The position numbers were made by a program, and so were the translations under genes. A stretch of DNA of 64,000 bases from the NCBI GenBank assembly GCA_028824295.1, contig JAPPED010000022.1, positions 1 through 64,000 on the forward strand, written 5' to 3'. The stretch's first letter is position 1, and each line of letters opens with the position of its first letter. The stretch is from Rhodospirillales bacterium. Lineage in GTDB: Bacteria; Pseudomonadota; Alphaproteobacteria; TMED109. Under the pieces are notes generated by a model that did not search any database, was not told the DNA's origin, and worked only from the letters and a program-made list of their open reading frames with translations. Shown here in pieces: positions 19,361 through 30,586 of the stretch.

Positions 19361-20115
19361 CCCAGCCCTACGCGGATTTTCGACCGTTCGAGCACGCCAA
19401 TCCCCGCGGTCGTTTCCCGGCTCTGCTCGTCTGCGATCACGCGGTGAACACGGTACCGGAAGAACTGAGCGACTTGGGTCTGGACGCCAGGGAGCTTGAG
19501 CGGCACATTGGCTGGGACCCCGGGGCCCGAGCCGTAACGTTGGAGCTGGCCGCACTCCTGGATGCACCCGCCTTGCTCGCCGGCTATTCCCGTCTCGTGA
19601 TCGATCCGAACCGGTCGCCGCATTCAGAAACATCGATCCTTGAGAACAGTGACGGCACGATCATTCCAGGGAATATCGGGCTGGATGCAAATGCCCGCCA
19701 CGATCGGATCACTGCCTGTTTCCGGCCCTACCACGATGCCATCGATACGACGCTCGACCGGCTGGGCCCGCGCTGCGCCGCGCTCCTGTGTATCCATACC
19801 TTCACCCCCGCCCTTGCCGGCGACGGTATCGCGCGTCCATGGCACGCATCGATTCTGTGGGGCGGTAATCAAGCACAGTTTGCCGACCGGATCCGCATCG
19901 GACTCGGGCAGGTCACTGGCCTCAAGATTGGCAACAACCAGCCGTACGCCCAAACACCGGAATTCGGATACACGGCCGAAGCCCATGGGGAAGTCCGGGG
20001 ACTGCCGAACCTTCTGATCGAAATCCGCCAGGATCTCCTGGAAGACGCGAACGCCCCACAACAGTGGGCCAACCATCTGGCGGAGGTGCTCGTGGCGGAA
20101 CTGGCGACGGTCTGA
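19357..20115 (+). CDS. N-formylglutamate amidohydrolase family protein
   Basis: A 252-aa zinc hydrolase-like protein of the HutG-type N-formylglutamate amidohydrolase family. Typical elements are LLVCDHAVNTVP near the N-terminus, HIGWDPGARAV, YSRLVIDPNR, CIHTFTP and the late EIRQDLL, which supply the probable metal and carboxylate ligands. No other histidine-degradation gene is near, so a true HutG role is not supported by context. The GTG start overlaps the STAS gene stop, suggesting cotranscription with the kinase/STAS pair. Confidence 0.83.
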   Translation: MTQPYADFRPFEHANPRGRFPALLVCDHAVNTVPEELSDLGLDARELERHIGWDPGARAVTLELAALLDAPALLAGYSRLVIDPNRSPHSETSILENSDGTIIPGNIGLDANARHDRITACFRPYHDAIDTTLDRLGPRCAALLCIHTFTPALAGDGIARPWHASILWGGNQAQFADRIRIGLGQVTGLKIGNNQPYAQTPEFGYTAEAHGEVRGLPNLLIEIRQDLLEDANAPQQWANHLAEVLVAELATV

Positions 20116-20339
20116 GCCTCGGCATCGAATCAGGACCCGCTGTTTCGTCCGCAACAGCCGCCGCCCCGATTGCGAGGCTGCGTGTCGCCACGCACGGGCA
20201 GTTCCCGATTGCGGTGCGAAACCCCGACGGGCGATGCTGCCCCGCTCCGGCCAAGTTGCCCAGACGGCGCGCTTCCGCGTTGCCCGACGTTGCTCGCAAG
20301 CCATATATTGTCGGCGGCAATTCAAGGAGAAGCCCTCTC

Positions 20340-20924
20340 ATGCGCCTGCTTCCCGCCCTGTTAACCGCGCTGCTGGTTTGGCCCGCAGCTGCCGAGGAGT
20401 CCGGCGAGTCGGTGCTCGAAAAGATTCTCGGAAGTGCGGACGCACCGCATGAAATCATCGAGTACGCATCGCTTTCCTGCCCCCACTGCGCCGCCTTCCA
20501 CAACGAATCGTTGCCTGACATCAAGGCCCGTTTCATCGACACGGGACAGGTGCGGCTCGTCTTCCGGGACTTCCCTCTGGATCAGCCGGCCCTGACCGGA
20601 TCCATGCTTGCCCACTGCCAGCCCGACAAGCACTTCTTTCCCGTACTTGAGCAGTTATTTGCGCACCAGACGAAGTGGGCGTTCGCCGAGGCCCCGAAAG
20701 ACGTGCTGAAGGAAATATTTCTTCAGTTTGGAATCAGCGCGGACGATGTGGATGCGTGTTTCGCCGATACCGAAGCGAATCGCGCGCGCCTCAATCGCAT
20801 CCTCAATACCCGCATGGACGGCCAAAACCGGATGCAAGTGGATTCCACGCCGACATTCTTCGTCAACGGGTCGAAGGTGGACGGGCGATTCGACGCCAAT
20901 ACGCTCGCGGAACTGATCGAATAG
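20340..20924 (+). CDS. DsbA family periplasmic thiol-disulfide oxidoreductase
   Basis: A 194-aa exported thioredoxin-fold protein. The signal peptide is MRLLPALLTALLVWPAAA, followed by the mature protein. The active site is CPHC at residues 47-50 (the classical DsbA CPHC), and the cis-proline loop is STPTFFVNG. It probably introduces or shuffles disulfides in the cell envelope, perhaps in c-type cytochrome maturation. AAGGAG lies upstream of the ATG. It stands alone, downstream of the amidohydrolase with a 224-bp gap. Confidence 0.9.
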   Translation: MRLLPALLTALLVWPAAAEESGESVLEKILGSADAPHEIIEYASLSCPHCAAFHNESLPDIKARFIDTGQVRLVFRDFPLDQPALTGSMLAHCQPDKHFFPVLEQLFAHQTKWAFAEAPKDVLKEIFLQFGISADDVDACFADTEANRARLNRILNTRMDGQNRMQVDSTPTFFVNGSKVDGRFDANTLAELIE

Positions 20925-21172
20925 GGAGCAGTGGTTCAGGAAGCATTCGCTCCTGCGGAATGGACCGGGTTTCCGCCATGCGTCCAGCACCCGCGGCGAT
21001 AGACTGATTCGCTGCTTGTCGCTATGCTGAGTTTCCGCTCGTGAGCGGTATCGAGACGGCAACGGCGCCCGCCATTCGAGGTCGATGTCCTCGGGTCGCC
21101 CGACGCATAGGCCGCAACGCTCGCCGGGTAGCCCGACATCCCGCTACAGCCAACCCGAAGGGGGCCTGTACC

Positions 21173-21823
21173 ATGTTTCATCCCTCTCGCTTGCTATCGA
21201 TATTGTTGTTGGCCCTGCTACCGGCAGCCATGGCTTCGGCCGGGAACGTCGTTGACCCGCTCGTCCACTACTCGACAGACTATGATGGTCGAGAACACCA
21301 CCTGCGCATTACCGCCAGCTCAACCAGGGTTACCACACCCGACGAAACGTTCCGGGTGTCCACCCGCATGGTGCTCCAATACGACTGCCACGAAGTCGCG
21401 CCCCTGCATCCGGGAAGAGCCCTCCAGGCCGAGGCCTGGCACTTCCGCCTGCCGGCGGACGCAAAGGCCGCGGTCTCGGTGGAATCGCCTGCCAACTTCT
21501 TCGCCGATTTCTTCAATCTCGAGCCGCCGCCGTTCGTGGAAACGTCCGGTGTGTTGCGGGTCACCGATCTCGGTACGGGCGGATTCGTGGAGACGGCCGC
21601 CACGGTCATTCGTTCCGGCCACGGCTTTTCCACCGACACGGTCTACGAGACGCAGTTCGATTCCGGGGTGATCGCTCCGGAGAGGCTGCTCCGTGCGTTC
21701 GACGCCGGGCACTCCGTCGGGATCGAGCTGGAGTCGCCGGAATTCTCCTTGAGCGCGGTCTTCTCCCTGACCGCCGATCAAGCGGCTCCGCTGGCCACAC
21801 TTGTGAACCGCTGTCCGCGGTAA
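21173..21823 (+). CDS. exported protein of unknown function
   Basis: A 216-aa protein that I do not recognise. It has a clear Sec signal peptide (SRLLSILLLALLPAAMASA, cleavage predicted after ASA). The mature part is rich in beta-strand-like segments. Two cysteines, in YDCHEVAP and the C-terminal VNRCPR, could form a disulfide, which would fit the DsbA-like gene just upstream. No catalytic motif is visible. The ATG start is chosen over an upstream frame because the signal peptide begins there. Confidence 0.65.
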   Translation: MFHPSRLLSILLLALLPAAMASAGNVVDPLVHYSTDYDGREHHLRITASSTRVTTPDETFRVSTRMVLQYDCHEVAPLHPGRALQAEAWHFRLPADAKAAVSVESPANFFADFFNLEPPPFVETSGVLRVTDLGTGGFVETAATVIRSGHGFSTDTVYETQFDSGVIAPERLLRAFDAGHSVGIELESPEFSLSAVFSLTADQAAPLATLVNRCPR

Positions 21824-21944
21824 GGCAACAGAGCTCGGCAACTTCCCGCGTCGGTTGGCGCTGGCCTCAGGCCGGCCGGCGCCGACTCGTCGACGCCTTA
21901 GCGGCACCGCCCATCCGAACTGACCGGCCGGAGGGGCCGCGGTC

Positions 21945-22730
21945 ATGAACCAATCTCGCGCAGACGAAGCCGGGCGAATCGTTCACGATTGCTGGGCCGC
22001 CGGCTCGGTAGTCGCCGAACTGCCGGAGAACTGTCGGCCGGCGACGCTGGCGGCCGGCTACGAGGTGCAGCGGTCCTTCGTGCAACACTCCGGCGAGACC
22101 GTGGCGGGCTGGAAGATTGCGGCGACGAGTATCGCCGGCCAGCGCCATATCAATGTCGATGGACCGATCGCCGGGCGCCTGCTCAAGAGCCGCGTGCACC
22201 ATAGCCCCGGCAGCGTGCAGCTCGGTCAGAACCGGATGAGCGTCGCCGAGGCGGAATTCGCATTCGTGCTCGGCAGAGCATTGCCGGCCCGCGGTGCGCC
22301 CTATACGGAAGCAGAGGTCTTCGCGGCGGTGGCAGATGTCCACCCGGCGATCGAGATCCCGGATTCCCGATATCGCGACTTCACACGGGCTGGCGGCCCC
22401 CAGCTCGCCGCGGACAACGCCTGCGCATGCCAGTTCATCCTGGGTCCCGCAGCTGCGGCGGACCTGCAGTCGATCGACTTTGTGGCCCATCCGGTACGTT
22501 TGGTCATCGACGGCGAGGAAGCCACCCGCGGAACCGGCGCCGACGCGCTCGGCGATCCGCGAACCGCCCTCGCCTGGATCGCCAACAACCACGCATTGCA
22601 AGGAGGTTCGCTGAAGGCCGGCGACATTGTCACGACGGGAGTCTGCGGGCAACCGAGCCCGATCAGACAGGGCAGCCGGGTCGTCGCGGATTTCGGCAGC
22701 CTGGGCACCGCGGTGACGGTCCTGCTCTGA
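21945..22730 (+). CDS. 2-keto-4-pentenoate hydratase-like protein (FAH superfamily)
   Basis: A 261-aa protein of the MhpD/hydratase branch of the fumarylacetoacetate hydrolase superfamily. Features are GWKIAATS near residue 55, the metal-ligand glutamates in VAEAEFAFVLGRALP, AVADVHPAIEIPDSRY, and the C-terminal GDIVTTGVCGQPSPI. Such enzymes hydrate 2-hydroxypenta-2,4-dienoates in aromatic meta-cleavage pathways, or act on related keto acids. No other aromatic-degradation gene is nearby. It converges on thiC. Confidence 0.85.
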   Translation: MNQSRADEAGRIVHDCWAAGSVVAELPENCRPATLAAGYEVQRSFVQHSGETVAGWKIAATSIAGQRHINVDGPIAGRLLKSRVHHSPGSVQLGQNRMSVAEAEFAFVLGRALPARGAPYTEAEVFAAVADVHPAIEIPDSRYRDFTRAGGPQLAADNACACQFILGPAAAADLQSIDFVAHPVRLVIDGEEATRGTGADALGDPRTALAWIANNHALQGGSLKAGDIVTTGVCGQPSPIRQGSRVVADFGSLGTAVTVLL

Positions 22731-22924
22731 CCCGGCCGCCGACAGTGTAGATCCGGCACACCCGGCCTTCGGCCACGGCATCCGGGGCAGCCCGAGAATG
22801 CCATCGCCGGTCCTCCCGGGAATGCCCCATCCGCTGGAGCACGACACAGCAGCCGAATTGGCGAGCCAGGCTCACCGGTCAGGATGCGCCAGCAGCCCCA
22901 AAGCGCCGCCGGAGCCCGGAGTAC

Positions 22925-24899
<1,975 letters not shown>

Positions 24900-25144
24900 G
24901 AACGACGCAGGATGAAGTTTGCGCTGAACGGCGGCTGACGTCAAACCGTGGTGGCCGGAACCAATTGTCGAGGCGAGGCACGCGCCATCGTGCCACGCCG
25001 TTGCACGCTGCCGGCCCTACCGTAAACTCCGCTCCTCGACCCGGTCCCGGCATCCAGACGTTGCTTCGCTGCAGGATATCGTCTTTGCTGTCGGGGGCGG
25101 CGGTCCCGGCCGGCCCCCTGCAACCGCGTTCCAGGTAGCGTCCT

Positions 25145-25939
25145 GTGCTCCGAATCGCCTTGTCAGCAGTTGCGATTCTGTTGTTCGCGACGGCGCCGAA
25201 TTCGCACGCCGTACCCACATCCCCGCTCCACATCCAGCCGTTCAGCCTGATCGGCTCCGCCTTTGTGAGCGGGTTCCGTGCCGGCGAAGCCGTCATGGCA
25301 TTCGATATCAACGCTGACAGCTACTCGGTACGCTTCAACGCTGAATCGCAGGGATTGATCCGACTCCTGTTTCAGTGGGCTTTCGAGCTGGAGGTGCAGG
25401 GCACGCTGACGGCCGAACACGCCGCCGGTCTCCGACCGGCCGTGTACCAGTCCCGGCGCTACCATCGGGACGGACATGTCGAGCGTCATGTTCGCTTCCG
25501 GGCCGGTTTCGCCGAGACGGTCCTTCCGGAGGGTGCGGAGCCGTATCCACATCCGGTGCCGCCCGAGGAGCGACGCCAGGTACTCGATCCGGCAAGCGCC
25601 CTGTTGTCGGCTGGATTGGTACTGGCCCGCACCGGCCGCTGCGAACAGACCATCCGCGTATTCGACGGCAAGACGCGAAGCAATCTGGTCCTGACGGACC
25701 GGGGCGACGGACCGGCGGCCGGTTCTCCGGCTTCAGGGCGTCTGAGCGGTGACGCCAAGCGATGCGCATTTCGAAGCCACCGGGTCGCCGGGTACAGTGA
25801 TCGGCACATGCGCAAGCCTCCCGTCGAAGGTGAGATCTGGTTTCGTGCCCACGTCGACGGCCTGATGGTGCCGGTCCGGCTGCAAACCCCTACTCGGATT
25901 GGGATGGCGATCTTCCACTTCGAACCACCTGCCAGCTAG
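25145..25939 (+). CDS. exported DUF3108-like protein
   Basis: A 264-aa protein with a Sec signal peptide (ALSAVAILLFATAPNSHA). The mature part resembles the DUF3108 family of proteobacterial exported proteins: an early YSVRFNAES strand, AGLRPAVYQSRRYHRDG, a central VLDPASALLSAGLVLAR, and a C-terminal EIWFRAHVDGLMVPVRLQTPTRIGM. These proteins are beta-rich and of unknown function. The start is GTG. It sits between the thiC riboswitch and a quinone oxidoreductase without an obvious functional link. Confidence 0.65.
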   Translation: MLRIALSAVAILLFATAPNSHAVPTSPLHIQPFSLIGSAFVSGFRAGEAVMAFDINADSYSVRFNAESQGLIRLLFQWAFELEVQGTLTAEHAAGLRPAVYQSRRYHRDGHVERHVRFRAGFAETVLPEGAEPYPHPVPPEERRQVLDPASALLSAGLVLARTGRCEQTIRVFDGKTRSNLVLTDRGDGPAAGSPASGRLSGDAKRCAFRSHRVAGYSDRHMRKPPVEGEIWFRAHVDGLMVPVRLQTPTRIGMAIFHFEPPAS

Positions 25940-26055
25940 TTTCAAAGGCTCACGTCGAAACCGTGACATCCGCCGGCGCTGCACTGTCAGACGGGCACGG
26001 ATGACGGCGGTTCGCCTCCCATCGTTCCCAACACCGCCTGCCATCGCGAGGTTCC

Positions 26056-27039
26056 ATGAAAGCAGTCCTCTGCCACGCCTTCGGTCCGATCGAGTCGCTG
26101 TCGGTCGGTGACATCGACCCGCCGGTCCCTGCGGCTGACGAGGTCCGCATCAAGGTCCATGCAGCTGGCGTCAATTTCCCGGACATCTTGATCGTCGAAG
26201 GCAAGTACCAATTTCGTCCGGAATTCCCCTTCGCGCCCGGCTCCGAATGTGCAGGCGAGGTGATTGAGGTCGGCCGGGATGTGACGGACCTGGCCCCGGG
26301 GGACCGGGTCATGGCCCCTGCCAGGCACGGGGCCTTTGCGGAGGAAGTCTGTGCGCCGGCCATCAAGGCGGTGAAGTTGCCGGACCAGCTGGACTACACG
26401 ATTGCGGCGACGCTGCTCCTGACCTACGGAACTTCCGCCCATGCGCTCATTCAGCGCGCCGATCTTCAGGCCGGCGAGACGCTCCTGGTGCACGGCGCTG
26501 CGGGAGGGGTTGGCCTGGCCGCGGTCGAGATCGGCAAAGCGCTCGGGGCCACTGTCATCGCCACGGCAGGATCAGACGCGAAACTCGCCTTCGCGCGCGA
26601 GCACGGCGCCGACCACGGTATCAATTACACTGACGGCCCCTTCAAGGATCATGTGAAGGAACTGACCGGCGGCCAGGGTGCCGACGTCATCTACGACCCG
26701 GTCGGCGGTGCCGTCTTCGACCAGTCGCTCCGCTGCATCAACTGGAACGGGCGGCTTCTCGTCATCGGGTTCACCTCCGGAACGATTCCCTCCGCGCCAG
26801 CGAATCTTGCGCTGCTGAAGGGCTGTTCGATCGTCGGCGTGTTCTGGGGTGCATGGGTGGAGCGCGACCCGGCCGCGCATCGGGCGAACATGGCGCGCCT
26901 GCTCGCGTGGCAGGCGGAGGGTGTCATCCGTCCCCACGTGGAACTCAACGTCGGACTGGACGGCGTTCCCGATGCTCTGCAAGCCCTGCGTGATCGCACC
27001 ATCAAGGGCAAGGCGGTGGTCACGGTCCGGCCTGGCTGA
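26056..27039 (+). CDS. NADPH:quinone oxidoreductase family protein
   Basis: A 327-aa zinc-free medium-chain dehydrogenase/reductase of the quinone oxidoreductase group. The N-terminus MKAVLCHAFGPIESLSVGD and the segment AAGVNFPDILIVEGKYQ are family hallmarks. The NADPH-binding motif is HGAAGGVGLAAVEIGKALGA. Zinc-binding cysteines of classical alcohol dehydrogenases are absent. The physiological acceptor may be a quinone or an enoyl compound. GAGG lies 5 nt before the ATG. It is a single gene. Confidence 0.9.
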   Translation: MKAVLCHAFGPIESLSVGDIDPPVPAADEVRIKVHAAGVNFPDILIVEGKYQFRPEFPFAPGSECAGEVIEVGRDVTDLAPGDRVMAPARHGAFAEEVCAPAIKAVKLPDQLDYTIAATLLLTYGTSAHALIQRADLQAGETLLVHGAAGGVGLAAVEIGKALGATVIATAGSDAKLAFAREHGADHGINYTDGPFKDHVKELTGGQGADVIYDPVGGAVFDQSLRCINWNGRLLVIGFTSGTIPSAPANLALLKGCSIVGVFWGAWVERDPAAHRANMARLLAWQAEGVIRPHVELNVGLDGVPDALQALRDRTIKGKAVVTVRPG

Positions 27040-27328
27040 CCGAGGCCGTTCGCACGGATTCTTTCCGGCGGCGCGCCAGACGCCGCGGCGGCGGCGGCGA
27101 GCCATCGCGCATGCCCCCGTTCTGCGTGTGCTCCGCGAACCCTCCGACCCTTCGGTGCCGATCGTGAAGCCGATCTGCGCCGCGCCCGAGCGGCGGGACG
27201 CCGACCGGAAGCCAGTGATCGCGCACGCTGCAGCCACTTGAAACCGGAGGTATCGCCCGCCGCGTTGCGGACGCCTCCACGGGGGCCATAATGCGGGCGA
27301 ACGTACTGTCGTCCGGGAGGGCCGACCA

Positions 27329-28294
27329 ATGTTGGAGCGTTTTCCCGTAAACGGCGATGCGTGGTCTGGGAACGTCTTGGTTACCGGGTCCGGCGGCTGC
27401 ATCGGAGCCTGGACGATGGCGCTTCTGGTGCGCGCCGGCGTGGACGTCACGGCGCTCGATCTTGATCCCAAGCCGCGCCGGCCAGCACTGTTGATGTCGG
27501 ACGACGAGCTCGCCCGGATTAACTGGGTGGTCGGCGACATCACTGATCCCGAGACCGTCCGTCAGGCGGCAAAGGGCTGTCAGGCGATTATCCACCTCGC
27601 CGCCCTGCAGGTGCCCTTCTGCATGGCAGATCCAATCGGCGGCGCCAGGGTCAACGTGGTCGGCACGGTCAACGTGTTCGAAGCCGCCCGGCACGAGGGG
27701 ATCCGTCGCGTCGGCCACGCCAGTTCCATCGCCGCCCACGGATTCTTCCCGGACAGCCCATTCCTGAAGACCCTGTACGGTGCCTACAAGACGTGCGGCG
27801 AGCAGATCGCGGCGGTCTACTGGCAGGACTGGAACGTGCCCAGCGTCGGGCTGCGCCCCAGCGTGGTTCAGGGGGTCGGGCGTGACCAGGGAGTCACCTC
27901 GAAGACGACGGTCGCGATCCAGGCGGCGGCCCTTGGCGCCCCCTATACCGTGCCCTTCAGCGGACCCGTGTCCTTCCTCCACGCCGGAGAGGTGGCCTCC
28001 GCATTCATCCAGTCCGTGGCGCGTGACGGCGACGGCGCGCCGGTCTTCGACATCAATGGAGGCGCTACCACGGTGGAGGCGATCGTGAGCCAACTCCAAA
28101 CCCTGGCGCCCGACTCGAACATCGCCATCGAAGGTGACCCGCTCCCGTTTCCGGCAGATCTGCCCGATGCGGCTGTCCGCGCCCACCTCGGCGACTACGG
28201 CTCAATCCAACCCACAGAGGGCGTCGAAGGCACGTTTTACGCCTTTCGGTCACTTGCCGCGGAAGGCCGCATGACGGCCTCGGACATCCGCTGA
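27329..28294 (+). CDS. NAD-dependent epimerase/dehydratase family protein (extended SDR)
   Basis: A 321-aa short-chain dehydrogenase/reductase of the extended type. The Rossmann motif is VTGSGGCIGAW (a variant of TGxxGxxG), and the catalytic pair is YGAYK (YxxxK). DITD and HLAALQVPF mark the cofactor pocket. It could act on a sugar nucleotide or a free sugar acid. It lies 43 nt upstream of rpiB, so a sugar-related operon is possible. The exact reaction is not readable. Confidence 0.85.
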   Translation: MLERFPVNGDAWSGNVLVTGSGGCIGAWTMALLVRAGVDVTALDLDPKPRRPALLMSDDELARINWVVGDITDPETVRQAAKGCQAIIHLAALQVPFCMADPIGGARVNVVGTVNVFEAARHEGIRRVGHASSIAAHGFFPDSPFLKTLYGAYKTCGEQIAAVYWQDWNVPSVGLRPSVVQGVGRDQGVTSKTTVAIQAAALGAPYTVPFSGPVSFLHAGEVASAFIQSVARDGDGAPVFDINGGATTVEAIVSQLQTLAPDSNIAIEGDPLPFPADLPDAAVRAHLGDYGSIQPTEGVEGTFYAFRSLAAEGRMTASDIR

Positions 28295-28337
28295 TCTGTA
28301 CCGCCTCGGTTCTGGAATACCCTCCGGGGACGGGCGG

Positions 28338-28784
28338 ATGAACACGCAGGACGGCAAGAGGCCGGTCGCGTTCGCCGCCGACCACGCCGGCTATGCCCTC
28401 AAGGAGCACCTGCGCGGACGGCTGGCCGACACCGGCGTGCCGGTCCTGGACCTCGGCACGGATTCCGACAAGTCCGTGGACTATCCCGACTTCGGAAACG
28501 GGCTGGCCGACGCGCTGCTACGGGGGGACGCGTGGCGCGGTGTGGCGATCTGCGGCACCGGGCTCGGCATCAGCATGGCGGCGAACCGGCACCCGGGCAT
28601 CCGCTGTGCTCCGAGCCACGACGTCGATACCGTCAAGCTTGCCCGCGCCCACAACGACGCCAACGTGCTGGCCCTCGGGGCTCGGTTCATCGATTCGGAA
28701 ACCGCATGGAAATGCCTGCAGGCATTTCTTGGGACCGAGTTTGAAGCCGGACGCCACGCGACCCGCGTGCGCAAGCTTGGTTGA
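28338..28784 (+). CDS. rpiB: ribose 5-phosphate isomerase B (RpiB/LacAB family)
   Basis: A 148-aa isomerase interconverting ribose 5-phosphate and ribulose 5-phosphate. The N-terminal AADHAGYALKEHL, the active-site Cys in AICGTGLGISMAANR, and the ARAHNDANVLALGARF motif are all intact. The related LacAB/DerI enzymes share these features, and the neighbouring epimerase allows a sugar-specific isomerase role. It ends 9 nt before glyA, the common rpiB-glyA order, and leads into the long riboflavin cluster. Confidence 0.92.
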   Translation: MNTQDGKRPVAFAADHAGYALKEHLRGRLADTGVPVLDLGTDSDKSVDYPDFGNGLADALLRGDAWRGVAICGTGLGISMAANRHPGIRCAPSHDVDTVKLARAHNDANVLALGARFIDSETAWKCLQAFLGTEFEAGRHATRVRKLG

Positions 28785-28793
28785 TCTCGCGCC

Positions 28794-30122
28794 TTGACCG
28801 GTCTCCCCGCACAAGTCCATCCGCGACCTGGCACGGACGGGATGCTGGCTGGCGATCCGGAGGTCCGCGCCGGGCTGAATCTCGAGCTCGAGCGGCAGCG
28901 CTCGACCATTGAATTGATTGCTTCCGAGAACTTCACGAGTTCAGCGGTGCTCGCGGCGCAGGGGTCGGTACTGACCAACAAGTACGCCGAGGGCTATCCG
29001 GGTCATCGCTACTACGGCGGGTGCGCGGCCGTTGATGTAGTCGAGGACCTTGCCATCAGACGGGCTCGCGAACTGTTCCGGTGCGCCCACGTGAACGTGC
29101 AGCCGCATTCCGGTTCAGCCGCCAACCAGGCCGCCTTCCTGGCGTTAATCAAGCCGGGCGACACCGTGCTGGGCATGAGCCTGGCGGCCGGTGGACACCT
29201 CACCCACGGCAATGCGCCCAACCTGTCCGGCCGCTGGTTCCGTACGGCCTTCTACGGCCTGGGAGGCGACGACCGCATCGATTACGACGAGGTGGCGAGG
29301 CGGGCTGCCGAGGCGCGCCCGCAACTGATCATCGCCGGCGCATCCGCCTACAGCCGGACGATCGATTTCGAACGCTTCCGGGCCATCGCCGATTCAGTCG
29401 ACGCGTTTCTGCTGGCTGACGTCGCCCATTACGCCGGCCTCATCGCCGTGCACCGCTACCCGTCACCACTGCCGCATGCGCATGTTGTCTCGACCACGAC
29501 CCACAAGACCCTGCGGGGACCGCGCGGGGGCATGTTGCTGACCAATGATCCCGACATGGGCAAACAGATCGACCGGGCCCTCTTTCCCGGACTGCAGGGC
29601 GGCCCCCTGATGCACGTGATCGCCGCCAAGGCGGTCGCGTTCGGGGAGGCGCTGCAGCCAGACTTCCGTACCTACATCGACCAGGTATGCGCCAATGCCG
29701 CGGCGCTGGCGCGGGTGCTACTGGCACGCGGGTTCGACATCGTCTCCGGCGGCACCGACACGCACATGGTGCTGGTGGACTTGCGCCGGCACGACGTCAC
29801 CGGGCGCGATGCCGAGAACGCGCTCGAGCGGGCCGGCCTCACCTGCAACAAGAACGCCGTGCCCAACGACCCACGGCCGCCGCTGGTAACGTCCGGGATC
29901 CGGCTGGGATCACCAGCTGCCACGACGCGTGGCTTTGCCGTGCCGGAGTTCGAAACCGTCGGGCATCTCATCGCGGACGTCCTCGACGGCCTCCGCTCGA
30001 ACGGGTCGAACGAGGAAGCCAACGCCGCAGTGGAAGGGAAGGTACGGCACCGCGTCGGGGAATTGACCCGCAGATTTCCCCTCTATCCCGAACTTGGCAC
30101 TGAGTTGTCGGGAGAACTCTGA
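28794..30122 (+). CDS. glyA: serine hydroxymethyltransferase GlyA
   Basis: A PLP enzyme (442 aa) that interconverts serine and glycine and supplies 5,10-methylene-tetrahydrofolate. [26 protein letters not shown] and the PLP-lysine motif [14 protein letters not shown] are intact. The usual DVAHIAGL reads DVAHYAGL here. The TTG start gives about 20 residues before the DPEV motif; an ATG 48 nt later is a credible alternative because no strong ribosome binding site precedes either. Its stop overlaps the nrdR start (TGATG). Confidence 0.95.
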   Translation: MTGLPAQVHPRPGTDGMLAGDPEVRAGLNLELERQRSTIELIASENFTSSAVLAAQGSVLTNKYAEGYPGHRYYGGCAAVDVVEDLAIRRARELFRCAHVNVQPHSGSAANQAAFLALIKPGDTVLGMSLAAGGHLTHGNAPNLSGRWFRTAFYGLGGDDRIDYDEVARRAAEARPQLIIAGASAYSRTIDFERFRAIADSVDAFLLADVAHYAGLIAVHRYPSPLPHAHVVSTTTHKTLRGPRGGMLLTNDPDMGKQIDRALFPGLQGGPLMHVIAAKAVAFGEALQPDFRTYIDQVCANAAALARVLLARGFDIVSGGTDTHMVLVDLRRHDVTGRDAENALERAGLTCNKNAVPNDPRPPLVTSGIRLGSPAATTRGFAVPEFETVGHLIADVLDGLRSNGSNEEANAAVEGKVRHRVGELTRRFPLYPELGTELSGEL

Positions 30123-30586
30123 TGCGCTGTCCGTTCTGTGGTGCCGAGGAGACCCGCGTCACCGACTCCCGCCCGGACGAGAACAAGACGGTGACCCGTC
30201 GTCGCCGCACCTGCGAGGGGTGCGGCCTGCGGTTCACCACGTATGAACGCATTCACCTCAGGGAATTGATGGTCGTCAAGAAGAGCGGCGAGCGGGTTCC
30301 GTTCAACCGGGACAAGCTGGTCCGATCCATGGAAATCGCTCTACGCAAGCGCGATGTGGCGCCAGACCGGATCGAGCAGGCTGCCAATGCCATCGTGCGA
30401 CGGCTGGAGACCTCCGGCCAATCGGAATTCAACTCCACCGAAATCGGCGGCCTGGTTATGCAGACGTTGAAGCAGATGGACGAGGTCGCCTACGTGCGGT
30501 ACGCCTCGGTATACCGAAACTTCCGGGAAGTCGAAGAGTTCGAGAGAGCGGTCGAGAGCCTCCGGGACGGTGATCGCATCTCCTGA
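30122..30586 (+). CDS. nrdR: transcriptional repressor NrdR
   Basis: A 154-aa zinc-ribbon and ATP-cone repressor of ribonucleotide reductase genes. Zinc ligands are Cys3, Cys6, Cys31 and Cys34. The ATP-cone follows from VVKKSGERVPFNRDKLVRSM to about residue 140. Its length is standard. It overlaps glyA and ribD, the conserved alphaproteobacterial glyA-nrdR-ribD order, which links folate and dNTP supply. Confidence 0.97.
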   Translation: MRCPFCGAEETRVTDSRPDENKTVTRRRRTCEGCGLRFTTYERIHLRELMVVKKSGERVPFNRDKLVRSMEIALRKRDVAPDRIEQAANAIVRRLETSGQSEFNSTEIGGLVMQTLKQMDEVAYVRYASVYRNFREVEEFERAVESLRDGDRIS

